Assembly (NCBI GenBank): GCA_029237915.1
Contig: JAQWHD010000032.1
Location: 87,281-151,280 of the forward strand
DNA: 64,000 nucleotides
Direction: 5' to 3'
From: Thalassotalea sp.
GTDB lineage: Bacteria > Pseudomonadota > Gammaproteobacteria > Enterobacterales > Alteromonadaceae
Shown here: positions 17,149-26,281 of the stretch, piece after piece
Layout: the number at the start of each line of letters is the position of its first letter
How positions within the stretch are numbered: the first letter of the stretch is position 1
The notes under the pieces: generated by a model
Databases searched by the model: none
Told to the model about the DNA's origin: nothing
Seen by the model: the letters and a program-made list of their open reading frames with translations, nothing else
Program-made: the position numbers and the translations under genes

Positions 17149-19161
17149 TTACAATGATAAATTATTTAAAATATCGTCATCAACTAAGTTCGCTAAGGTT
17201 ACTTTTAATTTAGGTGTTCTCGCCATTTCGCGTTTAATGGCAAAGTTAGCTTCTTCGTTTCGTGCCCAACTGCGTCTAGCAATACCGTTATTTACATCAA
17301 ATAACAGCATAGATTTAAGACGACGCTCAGCATCAGCAGTGCCGTCAAGCAACATACCAAAGCCGCCGTTTGTCACTTCACCCCAACCAACACCACCGCC
17401 ATTATGGATAGAAACCCATGTTGCACCGCGGAAACTGTCACCAATGACATTGTGGATTGCCATATCTGCGGTAAAGCGGCTGCCATCATAAATGTTCGAT
17501 GTTTCACGATACGGTGAATCTGTACCACTTACATCATGGTGATCACGACCTAATACCACAGGGCCAATTTCGCCGCTATTTATGGCATCGTTAAATGCTT
17601 TGGCAATTTCAATACGGCCCTGCGCATCGGCATAAAGAATTCGAGCTTGTGAGCCAACCACTAATTTGTTTTGCTTAGCGTCTTTGATCCAAGTGATATT
17701 GTCTTGCATTTGTTGTTGAATTTCAGCAGGAGACTCTTCCATAATCTTGGTTAGCACTCGAGCAGCAATCGCATCGGTTTTATCTAAATCTTCTGATTTA
17801 CCAGAAGCACATACCCAGCGGAATGGCCCAAAGCCATAGTCGAAACACATAGGCCCAAGAATATCTTGCACATATGAAGGGTATTTAAAGTCTATGCCAT
17901 TTTCAGCCATTACATCGCCACCAGCGCGAGATGCTTCAAGTAAGAAGGCATTGCCGTAGTCGAAGAAATAAGTACCACGAGCGGTATGCTTATTAACTGC
18001 ATCAGCGTGACGCTTCAAGGTTTCTTGTACTTTAACTTTGAACAGTTCTGGCTCTTCACGAATTAATCGATTAGATTCTTCATAGCTAATGTCTACTGGG
18101 TAATAACCGCCTGACCAAGGGTTATGTAAAGATGTTTGGTCTGAGCCTAAATGAACAAAAACTTGGTGCTCATAAAAAGCTTCCCAAACATCGACAATAT
18201 TACCGATGTAAGCAATCGATACCACTTCTTTGTTCGCTTGCGCTTCTTTAACACGACTAATAAGCGCATCCATGTTATCGATAAGTTCATCAACCCAGCC
18301 TTGCTGATGACGTTTAATTGCAGCTTTTGGATTTACTTCAGCACATACGGTAACGCACTTGGCAATGTTACCTGCTTTTGGTTGAGCGCCACTCATGCCG
18401 CCTAAACCTGCGGTAAGGAAAATTTTACCTTGAGAGGTTTCTCCTTCGTTTAGAACTTTACGAAATGCATTCATCACAGTAATAGTGGTGCCGTGAACAA
18501 TACCTTGTGGACCAATATACATAAATGAACCGGCAGTCATTTGTCCGTATTGAGTAACACCTAAAGCGTTAAACTTTTCCCAGTCATCTGGTTGCGAGTA
18601 GTTAGGGATCATCATACCGTTAGTAACAACAACGCGCGGTGCTTCTGTAGATGACGGAAACAAGCCCATAGGGTGCCCAGAGTATAAATGTAGTGTTTGA
18701 TCACTTTCCATTTCACTTAAATATTTCATCGCTAACAAATATTGTGCCCAGTTTTGGAAAACTGCACCATTGCCGCCATAAGTAATAAGTTCTTCTGGGT
18801 GTTGTGCCACCGCTGGATCTAAGTTGTTTTCGACCATTAGCATGATGGCTGCCGCTTGCTCACATTTTGCTGGGTAGTCTGAAACGCAGCGTGCTTTTAA
18901 TTCATAGTTCGGTTTGAAGCGATACATATAAATGCGGCCAAAATCTTTTAATTCCTGAGCAAACTCTTGCGCTAATTCTTGATGCCATTCTTTTGGGAAG
19001 TAACGCAGAGCATTTCTTAATGCCAACTGTTTTTCGTCACTATTTAAAATGTCCTTACGTTTAGGCGCACGGTTAGCGTCCTGTGGGTAAGGCTTAGCGC
19101 TGGGTAATTCAGTTGGAATACCTTGCTTAATTTGTTGTTGAAAATCGGTTAAATTTGTCAT
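17149..19161 (-). CDS. hutU: Urocanate hydratase, long form
   Basis: A 670-residue cytoplasmic NAD+-dependent enzyme, the second step of histidine degradation (urocanate to imidazolone propionate). The NAD-binding region GLGGMSGAQP and the active-site block FGPFRWVCASG are present. The common Pseudomonas/Bacillus HutU is about 555 residues. This one is about 115 longer and looks like the animal-type/long bacterial branch, with an N-terminal extension containing ALRYFPKEWHQELAQEF. The ATG at 19161 (MTNLTD) has GGAAAG ahead of it; an ATG four codons upstream is less likely. It is the last gene of hutCHU. Confidence 0.96.
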   Translation of the reverse strand: MTNLTDFQQQIKQGIPTELPSAKPYPQDANRAPKRKDILNSDEKQLALRNALRYFPKEWHQELAQEFAQELKDFGRIYMYRFKPNYELKARCVSDYPAKCEQAAAIMLMVENNLDPAVAQHPEELITYGGNGAVFQNWAQYLLAMKYLSEMESDQTLHLYSGHPMGLFPSSTEAPRVVVTNGMMIPNYSQPDDWEKFNALGVTQYGQMTAGSFMYIGPQGIVHGTTITVMNAFRKVLNEGETSQGKIFLTAGLGGMSGAQPKAGNIAKCVTVCAEVNPKAAIKRHQQGWVDELIDNMDALISRVKEAQANKEVVSIAYIGNIVDVWEAFYEHQVFVHLGSDQTSLHNPWSGGYYPVDISYEESNRLIREEPELFKVKVQETLKRHADAVNKHTARGTYFFDYGNAFLLEASRAGGDVMAENGIDFKYPSYVQDILGPMCFDYGFGPFRWVCASGKSEDLDKTDAIAARVLTKIMEESPAEIQQQMQDNITWIKDAKQNKLVVGSQARILYADAQGRIEIAKAFNDAINSGEIGPVVLGRDHHDVSGTDSPYRETSNIYDGSRFTADMAIHNVIGDSFRGATWVSIHNGGGVGWGEVTNGGFGMLLDGTADAERRLKSMLLFDVNNGIARRSWARNEEANFAIKREMARTPKLKVTLANLVDDDILNNLSL

Positions 19162-19188
19162 TATGCTTTCCATTTTTACGCCCTATAA

Positions 19189-20706
19189 TTAAACTTTAAC
19201 GCTAACGTTAAACGCGCGCGATTTAACCAGTTTTATCAGCGCATCGATATCAGGTTTTAATAATCTATCTTCTTCAAGCATGTCAACTTTAGCTCTAATA
19301 ATGGCAAAGTTTTCCTCGATGATGTCAGAGCACTTGTTTGGTCGTCTAAACTCAATTGCTTGAGCGGCATACATTAATTCAATGGCAAAAATCTTATCGA
19401 CATTACCTAATATTTGGTTAAGCTGTCTGCCTGAAATGCTACCCATAGATACGTGATCTTCTTGTCCCATAGAGGTTGGTATACTGTCAGCTGATGGAGG
19501 AAAACATAAAGATTTGTTTTCTGTTACCAAAGCGGCTGTTGCATATTGTGGGATCATCATGCCTGAGTTCAAGCCACCGGCTTTAGTTAACAATCGCGGT
19601 AAACCATGCAACCCTTCCAATAATAAATAACAACGTCTGTCGGAAATATTACCCAGTTCTGCGGCGGCAATAGATGCATAATCTAACACCATAGCTAATG
19701 GTTGACCGTGGAAACTACCACCAGAAATTGCTTCCTCACTACTGATTACAATTGGATTGTCAGTAACCGAGTTCATCTCTATTTCAGCCATTTCTTTTAA
19801 ATGGTTATAAGCATTTCGCGATGCGCCGTGTACTTGCGGAATACATCTTAATGAATAAGGATCTTGTACACGAATACAATCTTTGTGGTTGGCCATATTT
19901 TCTGAGTCTTTAAAAAAGGCTCTCATACGAGCTGCAACTTGTAAGTTGCCGGCGAACGCACGAGTTTGATGAAGCTCGTCTCTAAATGGCGATTCACTGC
20001 CTTGCATACCTTCAATACTCATGGCACCGGTTAAGTCTGCTAAGTCCAATAAATAACGCATTTTAGATAATGCGGTTATGGCATGGGATAAAATAAACTG
20101 GGTACCATTGATAAGCGCCAAACCTTCTTTGGCGTGTAAATCCATTATCTCTAGACCATGCTGTTTTAGTAAATCAGCTGCTGGGACAACTTTATCGTTT
20201 TGTCCTTCTTCACTTTGCCAGAACTCCCCTTCACCAATTAACGGTAAAAATAAATGAGAAAGTGGCGCTAAATCACCTGAAGCCCCAACAGAGCCTTGTT
20301 CAGGAACAACAGGAATTAAATCTAAATCAATAAAGGCTAGCATGCGCTCAACAACGTCAAGACGGATACCTGAAAAGCCACGACTTAATGCGTGAACTTT
20401 AGTGATCAACATCAGCTTTGAAATCGACTTAGCAATCGGTTCACCTACACCAACCGCGTGGGTAATGAGTAGATTCTTTTGCAATAAATTGGTGTCACCC
20501 GGTGAAATTTGGGTATCACACAGAGGGCCGAAACCAGTATTTATACCATATACGGCTTTGTCTGAGCTCGCCATTACTTCGACTCTTTGTCGACTTTTAT
20601 TGATTTGATCTAATGCTTCTTGGCAAAGCTCTGCTTTAATACTGCCATCGGCAATACCACAGACAATATCAAGGTTTAGGGTGTCTACACCATATTTAAA
20701 GGTCAT
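19189..20706 (-). CDS. hutH: Histidine ammonia-lyase
   Basis: A 505-residue cytoplasmic lyase, the first step of histidine degradation (histidine to urocanate and ammonia). The Ala-Ser-Gly triplet that cyclises to the MIO electrophile is in GSVGASGDLAPLSH, near residue 145. Other family blocks are GINTGFGPL near the N-terminus and QDPYSLRCIPQVHG. The ATG at 20706 follows GGAA and lies 13 bp after the hutC stop. An upstream in-frame start would overlap hutC and add 13 untypical residues, so I reject it. 27 bp separate it from hutU. Confidence 0.97.
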   Translation of the reverse strand: MTFKYGVDTLNLDIVCGIADGSIKAELCQEALDQINKSRQRVEVMASSDKAVYGINTGFGPLCDTQISPGDTNLLQKNLLITHAVGVGEPIAKSISKLMLITKVHALSRGFSGIRLDVVERMLAFIDLDLIPVVPEQGSVGASGDLAPLSHLFLPLIGEGEFWQSEEGQNDKVVPAADLLKQHGLEIMDLHAKEGLALINGTQFILSHAITALSKMRYLLDLADLTGAMSIEGMQGSESPFRDELHQTRAFAGNLQVAARMRAFFKDSENMANHKDCIRVQDPYSLRCIPQVHGASRNAYNHLKEMAEIEMNSVTDNPIVISSEEAISGGSFHGQPLAMVLDYASIAAAELGNISDRRCYLLLEGLHGLPRLLTKAGGLNSGMMIPQYATAALVTENKSLCFPPSADSIPTSMGQEDHVSMGSISGRQLNQILGNVDKIFAIELMYAAQAIEFRRPNKCSDIIEENFAIIRAKVDMLEEDRLLKPDIDALIKLVKSRAFNVSVKV

Positions 20707-20719
20707 ATCGAATTCCAAA

Positions 20720-21424
20720 TTAATTAAATATTGAATGGCCACCAAGGCGGTATTTACTACCTGGTGACGTTAAAATTGCTAAGCTGACGACACCAGAACG
20801 AGACCAGGTGCGACGCTTTACTTGTAAGCAAGGTTGCTCGGCTTCAATAGCCAGCAATAGAGAAATTTTTGTTTGGGCAATAACCGCTTCAATTTCATGA
20901 GTCGCTTCGGTTAGTGGCGCTTCTTTACTTAAGTACTCGTGTGGTGTTAATACTGAAAAATCCTGTTGGATATAATCAGGTACTAAGGCAGCATTGACAT
21001 AACGCTGCTCCAGTTGAATTGGTTGCTCATTTTGCATATGCAGTATTTTTGAAAAATACACCGTATCGCCAATGGCAATATCAAGTTCTGTAGCAATGTG
21101 CGCATCAGCGATAAGCTTTTCAACACGGATTGGTTTAGCTGAGTATTGATGTCCTGATTCAGTGACCTCTTCAGCTATATTGCGAATTTCAAGTAGCGAT
21201 GATTGTGACTTAAAGCTAGCAACAAATGTTCCTGACCCTTTTGAACGATTAAGCACACCTTCATCTGTTAGCTCTTGTAATGCTCTACGAGCTGTCATTC
21301 TCGATACTTCAAATTTTGTGGCCAATTCGTTTTCAGAAGGTACGCGTTCGAGTTCAGACCATATGCCTGATTCAATTTGTTTAAATATAAATTGCTTAAT
21401 TTGGGTGAACTTTGGGGTAGTCAT
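20720..21424 (-). CDS. hutC: Histidine utilization repressor HutC
   Basis: A 234-residue GntR-family regulator. The N-terminal winged helix-turn-helix (SENELATKFEVSRMTARRAL, about residues 24-43) is followed by a UTRA ligand-binding domain that in HutC responds to urocanate. The C-terminal phrase RRTWSRSGVVSLA is typical of HutC. It is the first gene of hutCHU. Three candidate operators with the TTGTATATACAA palindrome flank the hut promoters, two in front of this gene, so autoregulation is likely. Confidence 0.95.
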   Translation of the reverse strand: MTTPKFTQIKQFIFKQIESGIWSELERVPSENELATKFEVSRMTARRALQELTDEGVLNRSKGSGTFVASFKSQSSLLEIRNIAEEVTESGHQYSAKPIRVEKLIADAHIATELDIAIGDTVYFSKILHMQNEQPIQLEQRYVNAALVPDYIQQDFSVLTPHEYLSKEAPLTEATHEIEAVIAQTKISLLLAIEAEQPCLQVKRRTWSRSGVVSLAILTSPGSKYRLGGHSIFN

Positions 21425-21449
21425 TACATTCCTAAAATGAAAGTCTAAT

Positions 21450-21461
21450 CTGTATATACAA
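21450..21461. promoter_or_regulatory. HutC-type operator 1 (hutC upstream)
   Basis: CTGTATATACAA differs by one base from the palindrome TTGTATATACAA found at the two other hut sites. It lies 26 bp ahead of the hutC ATG, probably at or just downstream of the transcription start. Confidence 0.75.
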
Positions 21462-21504
21462 CTTTGCGGGCGCTAATATCTCATAAATAGCAGGGGGCTT
21501 CAAG

Positions 21505-21516
21505 TTGTATATACAA
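21505..21516. promoter_or_regulatory. HutC-type operator 2 (hutC upstream)
   Basis: A perfect TTGTATATACAA palindrome, centred 55 bp from operator 1, roughly five helical turns. Between the two lies a possible minus-strand promoter, with TTGAAG as a -35 directly after this site. Two in-phase sites suggest cooperative or looped repression. Confidence 0.82.
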
Positions 21517-21562
21517 TCTAGGTAATGTTTTAAGAAATTATCTGTGGGTATAGCGATAACAA

Positions 21563-22975
21563 CTATGTAGAGTGATTTTTTATTAGTTGCCCTAACGTTT
21601 TGATCGCCTTTTCTCGCTTGCCGACCGTTGGGTGATTAAAGCTTAAACGAATATAATTTCGGTAATAATTGGAACAAGTAAAGAGTGCGCCTGGGGTGAT
21701 TATTATGGTTTCTTTAATGGTTTCATTATAAAGTTTTGCTGTATCAATATTGCTATCAAGCTCAAGCCATAAAGCAATGCCGCCTTTAGGCACAGTGTAG
21801 CGGATATTATTTGGCCAATACTTTGCTAGTGCAGTTAATAGCTGCTGGCGTTGATGTTGCAGCGTTCTGGTAAAGTGATCTAAATGTCGACGGAAACCGC
21901 CCGAGCTAATAAAACTTGCGATGCCTTGTTGTTGGGTTTGGCAACTTGCTAGTTGACTGGTTAATTTTAAGCGTACTACATCATCTTGCCAGCGACCTGC
22001 TGCAATCCAGCCAATACGTAAATCTCGTGATAAAGACTTTGAAAACGAACTGCATAAGATAACTCTTTGCTGACTATCTAGTGCTTTTAATGGCGCAATA
22101 TTATTAGTAAAGCTTAGCTCACCATAAATATCATCTTCAATTACGGCAAAGTCATGTGCATTGGCAAGTGATATTAACTTTTCTCTGGCTTTTACTGGCA
22201 TGGTTGAGCCGGTTGGTGTGGCAAAAGTAGGGGTAACGATACAAGCTTTTATTTGCCAATGGGCTAAAGCTTTTTCTAACTCATCAGGATCTAAACCAGA
22301 TACGGCTGAAGCAGACACTTCAATAATATTTAGATTTAACTGCTCCAATAATTGCACCACGCCATAAAAAGCAGGGCTTTCAACGGCAACATTGTCTCCA
22401 GGTTTACAAGTAACTAATAACGCCAAAAATAATGCGTGCTGGCAGCCTGAGGTAATACAAAAATCGTCAACACCTAAGCTTAGACCGCGCAGCCGATAAC
22501 GGTCTTTAATTTGCTGGCGCAGACTCTCTAATCCCAGAGGTGAGTCATAGTACATGGATTTATTATGTACTGAATCTCTTAACGCTCTAGATATATGTCG
22601 GTTTAATTCAATTAAATGATTTGATGGAGGTAGGGGAGTAGATTTTGGCAAAATATCAAACGCGGCACTGCGTGACATAATGTCGTAAAAAATTTCCGGA
22701 ACCGTTACTTCAAGTGGAGCTAAGTTAGGATAAAGCTGTTGTGGTATTTTGTGTGTTTTGTTTATTTTACTTACAAAATAGCCAACTTTTGGTTTTGCTT
22801 CGACAAGTCCTTTTTGCTCTAATTCCATCAAGGCACGTATCACCGTATTTTTAGAAACACCATGCTCTGCAGCTAAGCATCTAATTGACGGTAACTTATC
22901 ACCAAATAACCATATGTTGTCATTAATTTTAGCCTCAATAAATTCGACTAAATCTTCAAAAATATGAATACTCAT
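21563..22975 (-). CDS. MocR/PdxR-type GntR regulator with aminotransferase domain
   Basis: A 470-residue regulator. The N-terminal GntR winged helix (LPSIRCLAAEHGVSKNTVIRA, about residues 30-50) is fused to a fold-type I aminotransferase domain that binds pyridoxal phosphate. The PLP-lysine region reads CSSFSKSLSRDLRIGW. Such proteins sense PLP or amino-acid adducts. The ATG at 22975 follows GAGGAAC; an upstream in-frame start lacks a site. It is divergent from ccoG with a short shared intergenic region. The regulated gene is unknown; ccoG is the obvious candidate. Confidence 0.92.
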   Translation of the reverse strand: MSIHIFEDLVEFIEAKINDNIWLFGDKLPSIRCLAAEHGVSKNTVIRALMELEQKGLVEAKPKVGYFVSKINKTHKIPQQLYPNLAPLEVTVPEIFYDIMSRSAAFDILPKSTPLPPSNHLIELNRHISRALRDSVHNKSMYYDSPLGLESLRQQIKDRYRLRGLSLGVDDFCITSGCQHALFLALLVTCKPGDNVAVESPAFYGVVQLLEQLNLNIIEVSASAVSGLDPDELEKALAHWQIKACIVTPTFATPTGSTMPVKAREKLISLANAHDFAVIEDDIYGELSFTNNIAPLKALDSQQRVILCSSFSKSLSRDLRIGWIAAGRWQDDVVRLKLTSQLASCQTQQQGIASFISSGGFRRHLDHFTRTLQHQRQQLLTALAKYWPNNIRYTVPKGGIALWLELDSNIDTAKLYNETIKETIIITPGALFTCSNYYRNYIRLSFNHPTVGKREKAIKTLGQLIKNHST

Positions 22976-23005
22976 TTTAATGTTCCTCAACAAAACTGTA
23001 CCCAT

Positions 23006-23072
23006 TGTAATTTAATTTATTGTCACTGTCTGCGTACGCTGTAAATTATTAAAATGTGCGGAATTTACAATC
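23006..23072. promoter_or_regulatory. Repeated TGTAAWTTA motifs between the MocR regulator and ccoG
   Basis: TGTAATTTA (23006-23014) and TGTAAATTA (23040-23048) are direct repeats 34 bp apart, and GAATTTACA (23061-23069) is the same motif inverted. A CCTGAA/TTCAGG palindrome follows at 23074-23090. MocR regulators often bind spaced direct repeats in divergent promoters, so these are candidate binding sites. Confidence 0.4.
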
Positions 23073-23103
23073 ACCTGAAAATTGTTCAGGAAGGCAGTTG
23101 CAC

Positions 23104-24480
23104 ATGCAAAAATCCACAAAAAATTCTGGTGCGGTAATTTTTCAAACCAGCAATATCGATAGCAAAATATTTGTTAGAGAACAAAAAGGCTTCTTTCAAC
23201 GAATTAGACGTTCATTGGGTTGGATATTAACTATTTTATTTATGGTGATTCCGTTTATTCAATACCAAGGCGAACAAGCTATCCTGTTCGATCTGGAAGT
23301 ACAAAAATTGAATATATTTTCTATGGTGTTATACCCACAAGATCTATTTATATTTGTATTACTTTTAATGTTTTCAGCGTTTGCGCTGTTTTTTGTTTCC
23401 AATAAATATGGCCGTATATGGTGTGGTTATACCTGCCCGCAAACTATCTGGACCATGATGTATTTATGGGTAGAGCATCGAGTTGAAGGTAATCGTCAGG
23501 CGAAAATGAAACTAGACAAAATGCCCTATGGCTTAAAGAAAGTAGTGACTAAGGTGGTGAAGCATACCCTTTGGTTATTAATCGCAGTGATTACTGCAGC
23601 AGTATTTATGTCTTACTTTGTGCCTGCTCATGATCTTTACTTAGATTTACTAACCCTAAAATCGTCAAGTTTAGTTAATGGCTGGGTAATATTCTTTGCA
23701 CTGTGTACCTATATTAATGCTGGTTGGATCCGTGAAAAAATGTGCGAACATATGTGTCCATATTCTCGTTTTCAGTCGGTAATGTTTAATAACAACACTA
23801 AAGTCATTGCTTACGATGTGGAGCGAGGAGAGCAACGTGGGCCGAGAAAGATTAATGGCGAGAAACCAGATCATTTAGGTGATTGTGTCGATTGTAATTT
23901 ATGCGTACAAGTTTGCCCTGTCGGTATCGATATTCGTAACGGTCTACAGTATGAGTGTATTAGCTGTGGCCTATGTATTGATGCTTGTGATCAAACCATG
24001 GATAAATTTAATTATCCTAGAGGCTTAATTAAATACAGTTCAATCAATGAAAGTGCCAATATTGAACATGCTAATAAAAAGTCAATAAATTACGCCTATG
24101 CTCTGATCATGACGATTATAACCGTACTGTCTCTATTGTGGATAGTTAATCGCAGTGAATTTGAAGTGTCGGTAATAAAAGACCGAAATGTTTTATACCG
24201 TGAAACCTATGATAATTTAATTGAAAACACCTTCCAAATGAAGATCTTTAATAAGAGTAAGCATGCCGCTGTATTTAACGTTGAACTTGAAGGTTTGCAA
24301 CACTTTATCATTGCAGATAATCAGCCAATTGAAGTAGCCCCACAAGAACGTACTATTGTAATGGTTACTGTATTGTCACCAGAAGATTATCAGCAAAAAT
24401 TTACCGACTTTAAATTTATTTTACACAATAGCGATGGCGAAAGTGAATTAGTAACAAAAACAACATTTCATGGCCCGTAG
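23104..24480 (+). CDS. ccoG: Cytochrome c oxidase accessory protein CcoG (FixG/RdxA)
   Basis: A 458-residue membrane iron-sulfur protein that assists copper delivery to cbb3-type oxidase as a cupric reductase. It shows about five membrane helices, the CGYTCPQTIW cysteine motif of the NapH/CcoG type, and a double 4Fe-4S ferredoxin domain (CVDCNLCVQVCPVGI and CISCGLCIDACD). A C-terminal periplasmic immunoglobulin-like domain with FEVSVIKDRNVLY follows. The ATG at 23104 has AGGAAGG ahead of it; an earlier GTG does not. The usual ccoNOPQ and ccoIS partners are not in the window. Confidence 0.95.
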   Translation: MQKSTKNSGAVIFQTSNIDSKIFVREQKGFFQRIRRSLGWILTILFMVIPFIQYQGEQAILFDLEVQKLNIFSMVLYPQDLFIFVLLLMFSAFALFFVSNKYGRIWCGYTCPQTIWTMMYLWVEHRVEGNRQAKMKLDKMPYGLKKVVTKVVKHTLWLLIAVITAAVFMSYFVPAHDLYLDLLTLKSSSLVNGWVIFFALCTYINAGWIREKMCEHMCPYSRFQSVMFNNNTKVIAYDVERGEQRGPRKINGEKPDHLGDCVDCNLCVQVCPVGIDIRNGLQYECISCGLCIDACDQTMDKFNYPRGLIKYSSINESANIEHANKKSINYAYALIMTIITVLSLLWIVNRSEFEVSVIKDRNVLYRETYDNLIENTFQMKIFNKSKHAAVFNVELEGLQHFIIADNQPIEVAPQERTIVMVTVLSPEDYQQKFTDFKFILHNSDGESELVTKTTFHGP

Positions 24481-24598
24481 AGTTTTTAGCAATTTAATTT
24501 AAAGATAGTGTGTGTTTTAATGTAGCGAAATACACACTCTTCATATATCTAATTTTTGTATAAATAATTAGGCATTTATCTTTAGGTTGAAATAACAC

Positions 24599-25768
24599 AT
24601 GCGTAAGTTCTTACTCGCGGTAATATGTAGTACTAGTACATTCGGTAGTTACCCAACATTAGCAAACTCCAACACCTATGTTACTGTAGAAGAAAGTAAA
24701 ATAACTCAAGCACAACAAGAGTTACCTATCATCAGCAATCAATTTGTTGCTCTCCAGAAACAATTTTTAACTGAATTAAGCGAAACTAAAACCACTGAAT
24801 CACTCGCTAAGGTTGTTAACCTTTTTGCAAATAAACTTTGGCAAGGCGCTACAGTACATCTACAAAAAAACAAAACATACGATGATCGAGCGCTTTACTG
24901 GGCAAGATTACAATTAGCTAAAACGTTAAGAACCTCCGCACCTTTTTATCGCTTAAATGAACAAGAACAAAGCAAATTAATGTTTAACTTTGAGCTCGCC
25001 AGTCGTGGTAATAATGACGTTTCTTTTAATAAAAACACAGATAAGAAAATACTTATTACCGGTTTTGACCCTTTCTTTTTGCACCGTAACATTGGGCAAA
25101 GTAATCCCTCGGGGATTGCTGCCATGGCATTTGATGGCGTTGTTATTGAACATAATGGCGTAACCGCTGAGATTCAAACCTTAATGGTACCAGTGCGTTT
25201 TGCCGATTTTGACCAAGGCATGATTGAAACTATGCTTACTCCTCATATTAAGTCGGGCGATGTTGATATGGTTAGCACGATTAGTATGGGCCGCGAAGAT
25301 TTTGATCTAGAGCGTTTTCCTGGGCTAAGACGAAGTGCACAAGCACCTGGTAACTTAGGTGTATATACCGGTGCAACAAGCGAAAACCCACTTGTACCTT
25401 ATTTACACTCAAAACCGCTTAATGGCCCCGAATTTGTGGAATTTAGCTTACCGATAGAAGCGATGAGCAAAGCAAAAGGACAATATAAAATCAACGACAA
25501 TGCCAATATCGCAAGCTTAGAAAAAGGTAAGTTTGTTGCTAACTCTTTAATTGAATTAGCAAAGCAAACTTCAGTAAGTGGCTCAGGGGGAGGTTATCTC
25601 TCTAATGAAATATCATATCGAAGTATCTTACTGCGCAACCAATATAATCCTAAATTACCGGTGGGGCATATTCATACCCCAAGAATTAAAGATTGGGATA
25701 AACAGGTAGTCAGTAATATTGTTGAGCAAATTCAATTAATGTTAAAACATGCTACAACAGCACTGTAA
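24599..25768 (+). CDS. Secreted C15 (pyroglutamyl-peptidase)-like protein lacking the catalytic Cys
   Basis: A 389-residue protein with a signal peptide (about residues 1-22, ending TLANS), a helical N-terminal region of about 125 residues, and then a C15 peptidase fold starting ILITGFDPF near residue 150. The conserved NPSG, the Glu of LERF (residue 238) and the His of GHIHTP (residue 359) are in place. The position expected to hold the catalytic Cys (canonical YVCN) reads FVANS, with Ala at 314. The only cysteine lies in the signal peptide. It is therefore probably not a C15 peptidase in the usual sense. It could bind pyroglutamyl or cyclised peptides. Typical pyroglutamyl peptidases are cytoplasmic and about 215 residues. 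Confidence 0.75.
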   Translation: MRKFLLAVICSTSTFGSYPTLANSNTYVTVEESKITQAQQELPIISNQFVALQKQFLTELSETKTTESLAKVVNLFANKLWQGATVHLQKNKTYDDRALYWARLQLAKTLRTSAPFYRLNEQEQSKLMFNFELASRGNNDVSFNKNTDKKILITGFDPFFLHRNIGQSNPSGIAAMAFDGVVIEHNGVTAEIQTLMVPVRFADFDQGMIETMLTPHIKSGDVDMVSTISMGREDFDLERFPGLRRSAQAPGNLGVYTGATSENPLVPYLHSKPLNGPEFVEFSLPIEAMSKAKGQYKINDNANIASLEKGKFVANSLIELAKQTSVSGSGGGYLSNEISYRSILLRNQYNPKLPVGHIHTPRIKDWDKQVVSNIVEQIQLMLKHATTAL

Positions 25769-25842
25769 TATCTAAGCATGAACGAGAGCAAACCACAATT
25801 CGCTTCCCTTTATCACCAGAGGCTAGTGGGCAATCGAGTAAT

Positions 25843-26190
25843 ATGCAACTAGGCTCTGTCGAATCTAAAATTGTAGTTAAAGACCGTGACGATATCACTC
25901 TGTTAAAACAGTCTGAGATAGAATGGATTGATGCTGCCGGCGATTATGTTTGTTTGCATGTAGATGGGGTTACCCATATTAAGCGCAGTACTCTAAAAAA
26001 TCTGTTGGATGAACTAGACCAAAATATTTTCAAACGAGTACATCGTTCAACAATCGTAAATTTAAATTTTATTCAGAAAGTTATTCCTCATACCAAAGGT
26101 GAGTTTTTCTTAAAACTTGGCGAATATGATCAAGTTAAAGTAAGCCGTAACTACCGAGATGTAATTAAATCGTTTTTAACGGACATGTAG
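25843..26190 (+). CDS. Stand-alone LytTR DNA-binding domain protein
   Basis: A 115-residue protein consisting of a LytTR domain. Recognisable are the beta-strand signature IEWIDAAGDYVCLHV, the HIKRSTLKNLLDEL segment, the FKRVHRSTIVNLNFI block and the ending VKVSRNYRDVIKSFL. No receiver domain precedes it, whereas LytR/AlgR regulators usually have one. The frame stays open upstream of the ATG into the C15-like gene but offers no ATG, GTG or TTG start, so the protein may be a truncated response regulator or a genuine single-domain form. The ribosome-binding site is weak (GAGTAAT). Confidence 0.8.
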   Translation: MQLGSVESKIVVKDRDDITLLKQSEIEWIDAAGDYVCLHVDGVTHIKRSTLKNLLDELDQNIFKRVHRSTIVNLNFIQKVIPHTKGEFFLKLGEYDQVKVSRNYRDVIKSFLTDM

Positions 26191-26281
26191 GCTTAGTATG
26201 TTAATTAATCAAAATTTAATTTAGATCAGAATATCTCTTAGCTATAAATGCTTTAATCAACCTTTGTTGATGAGGCCATTC

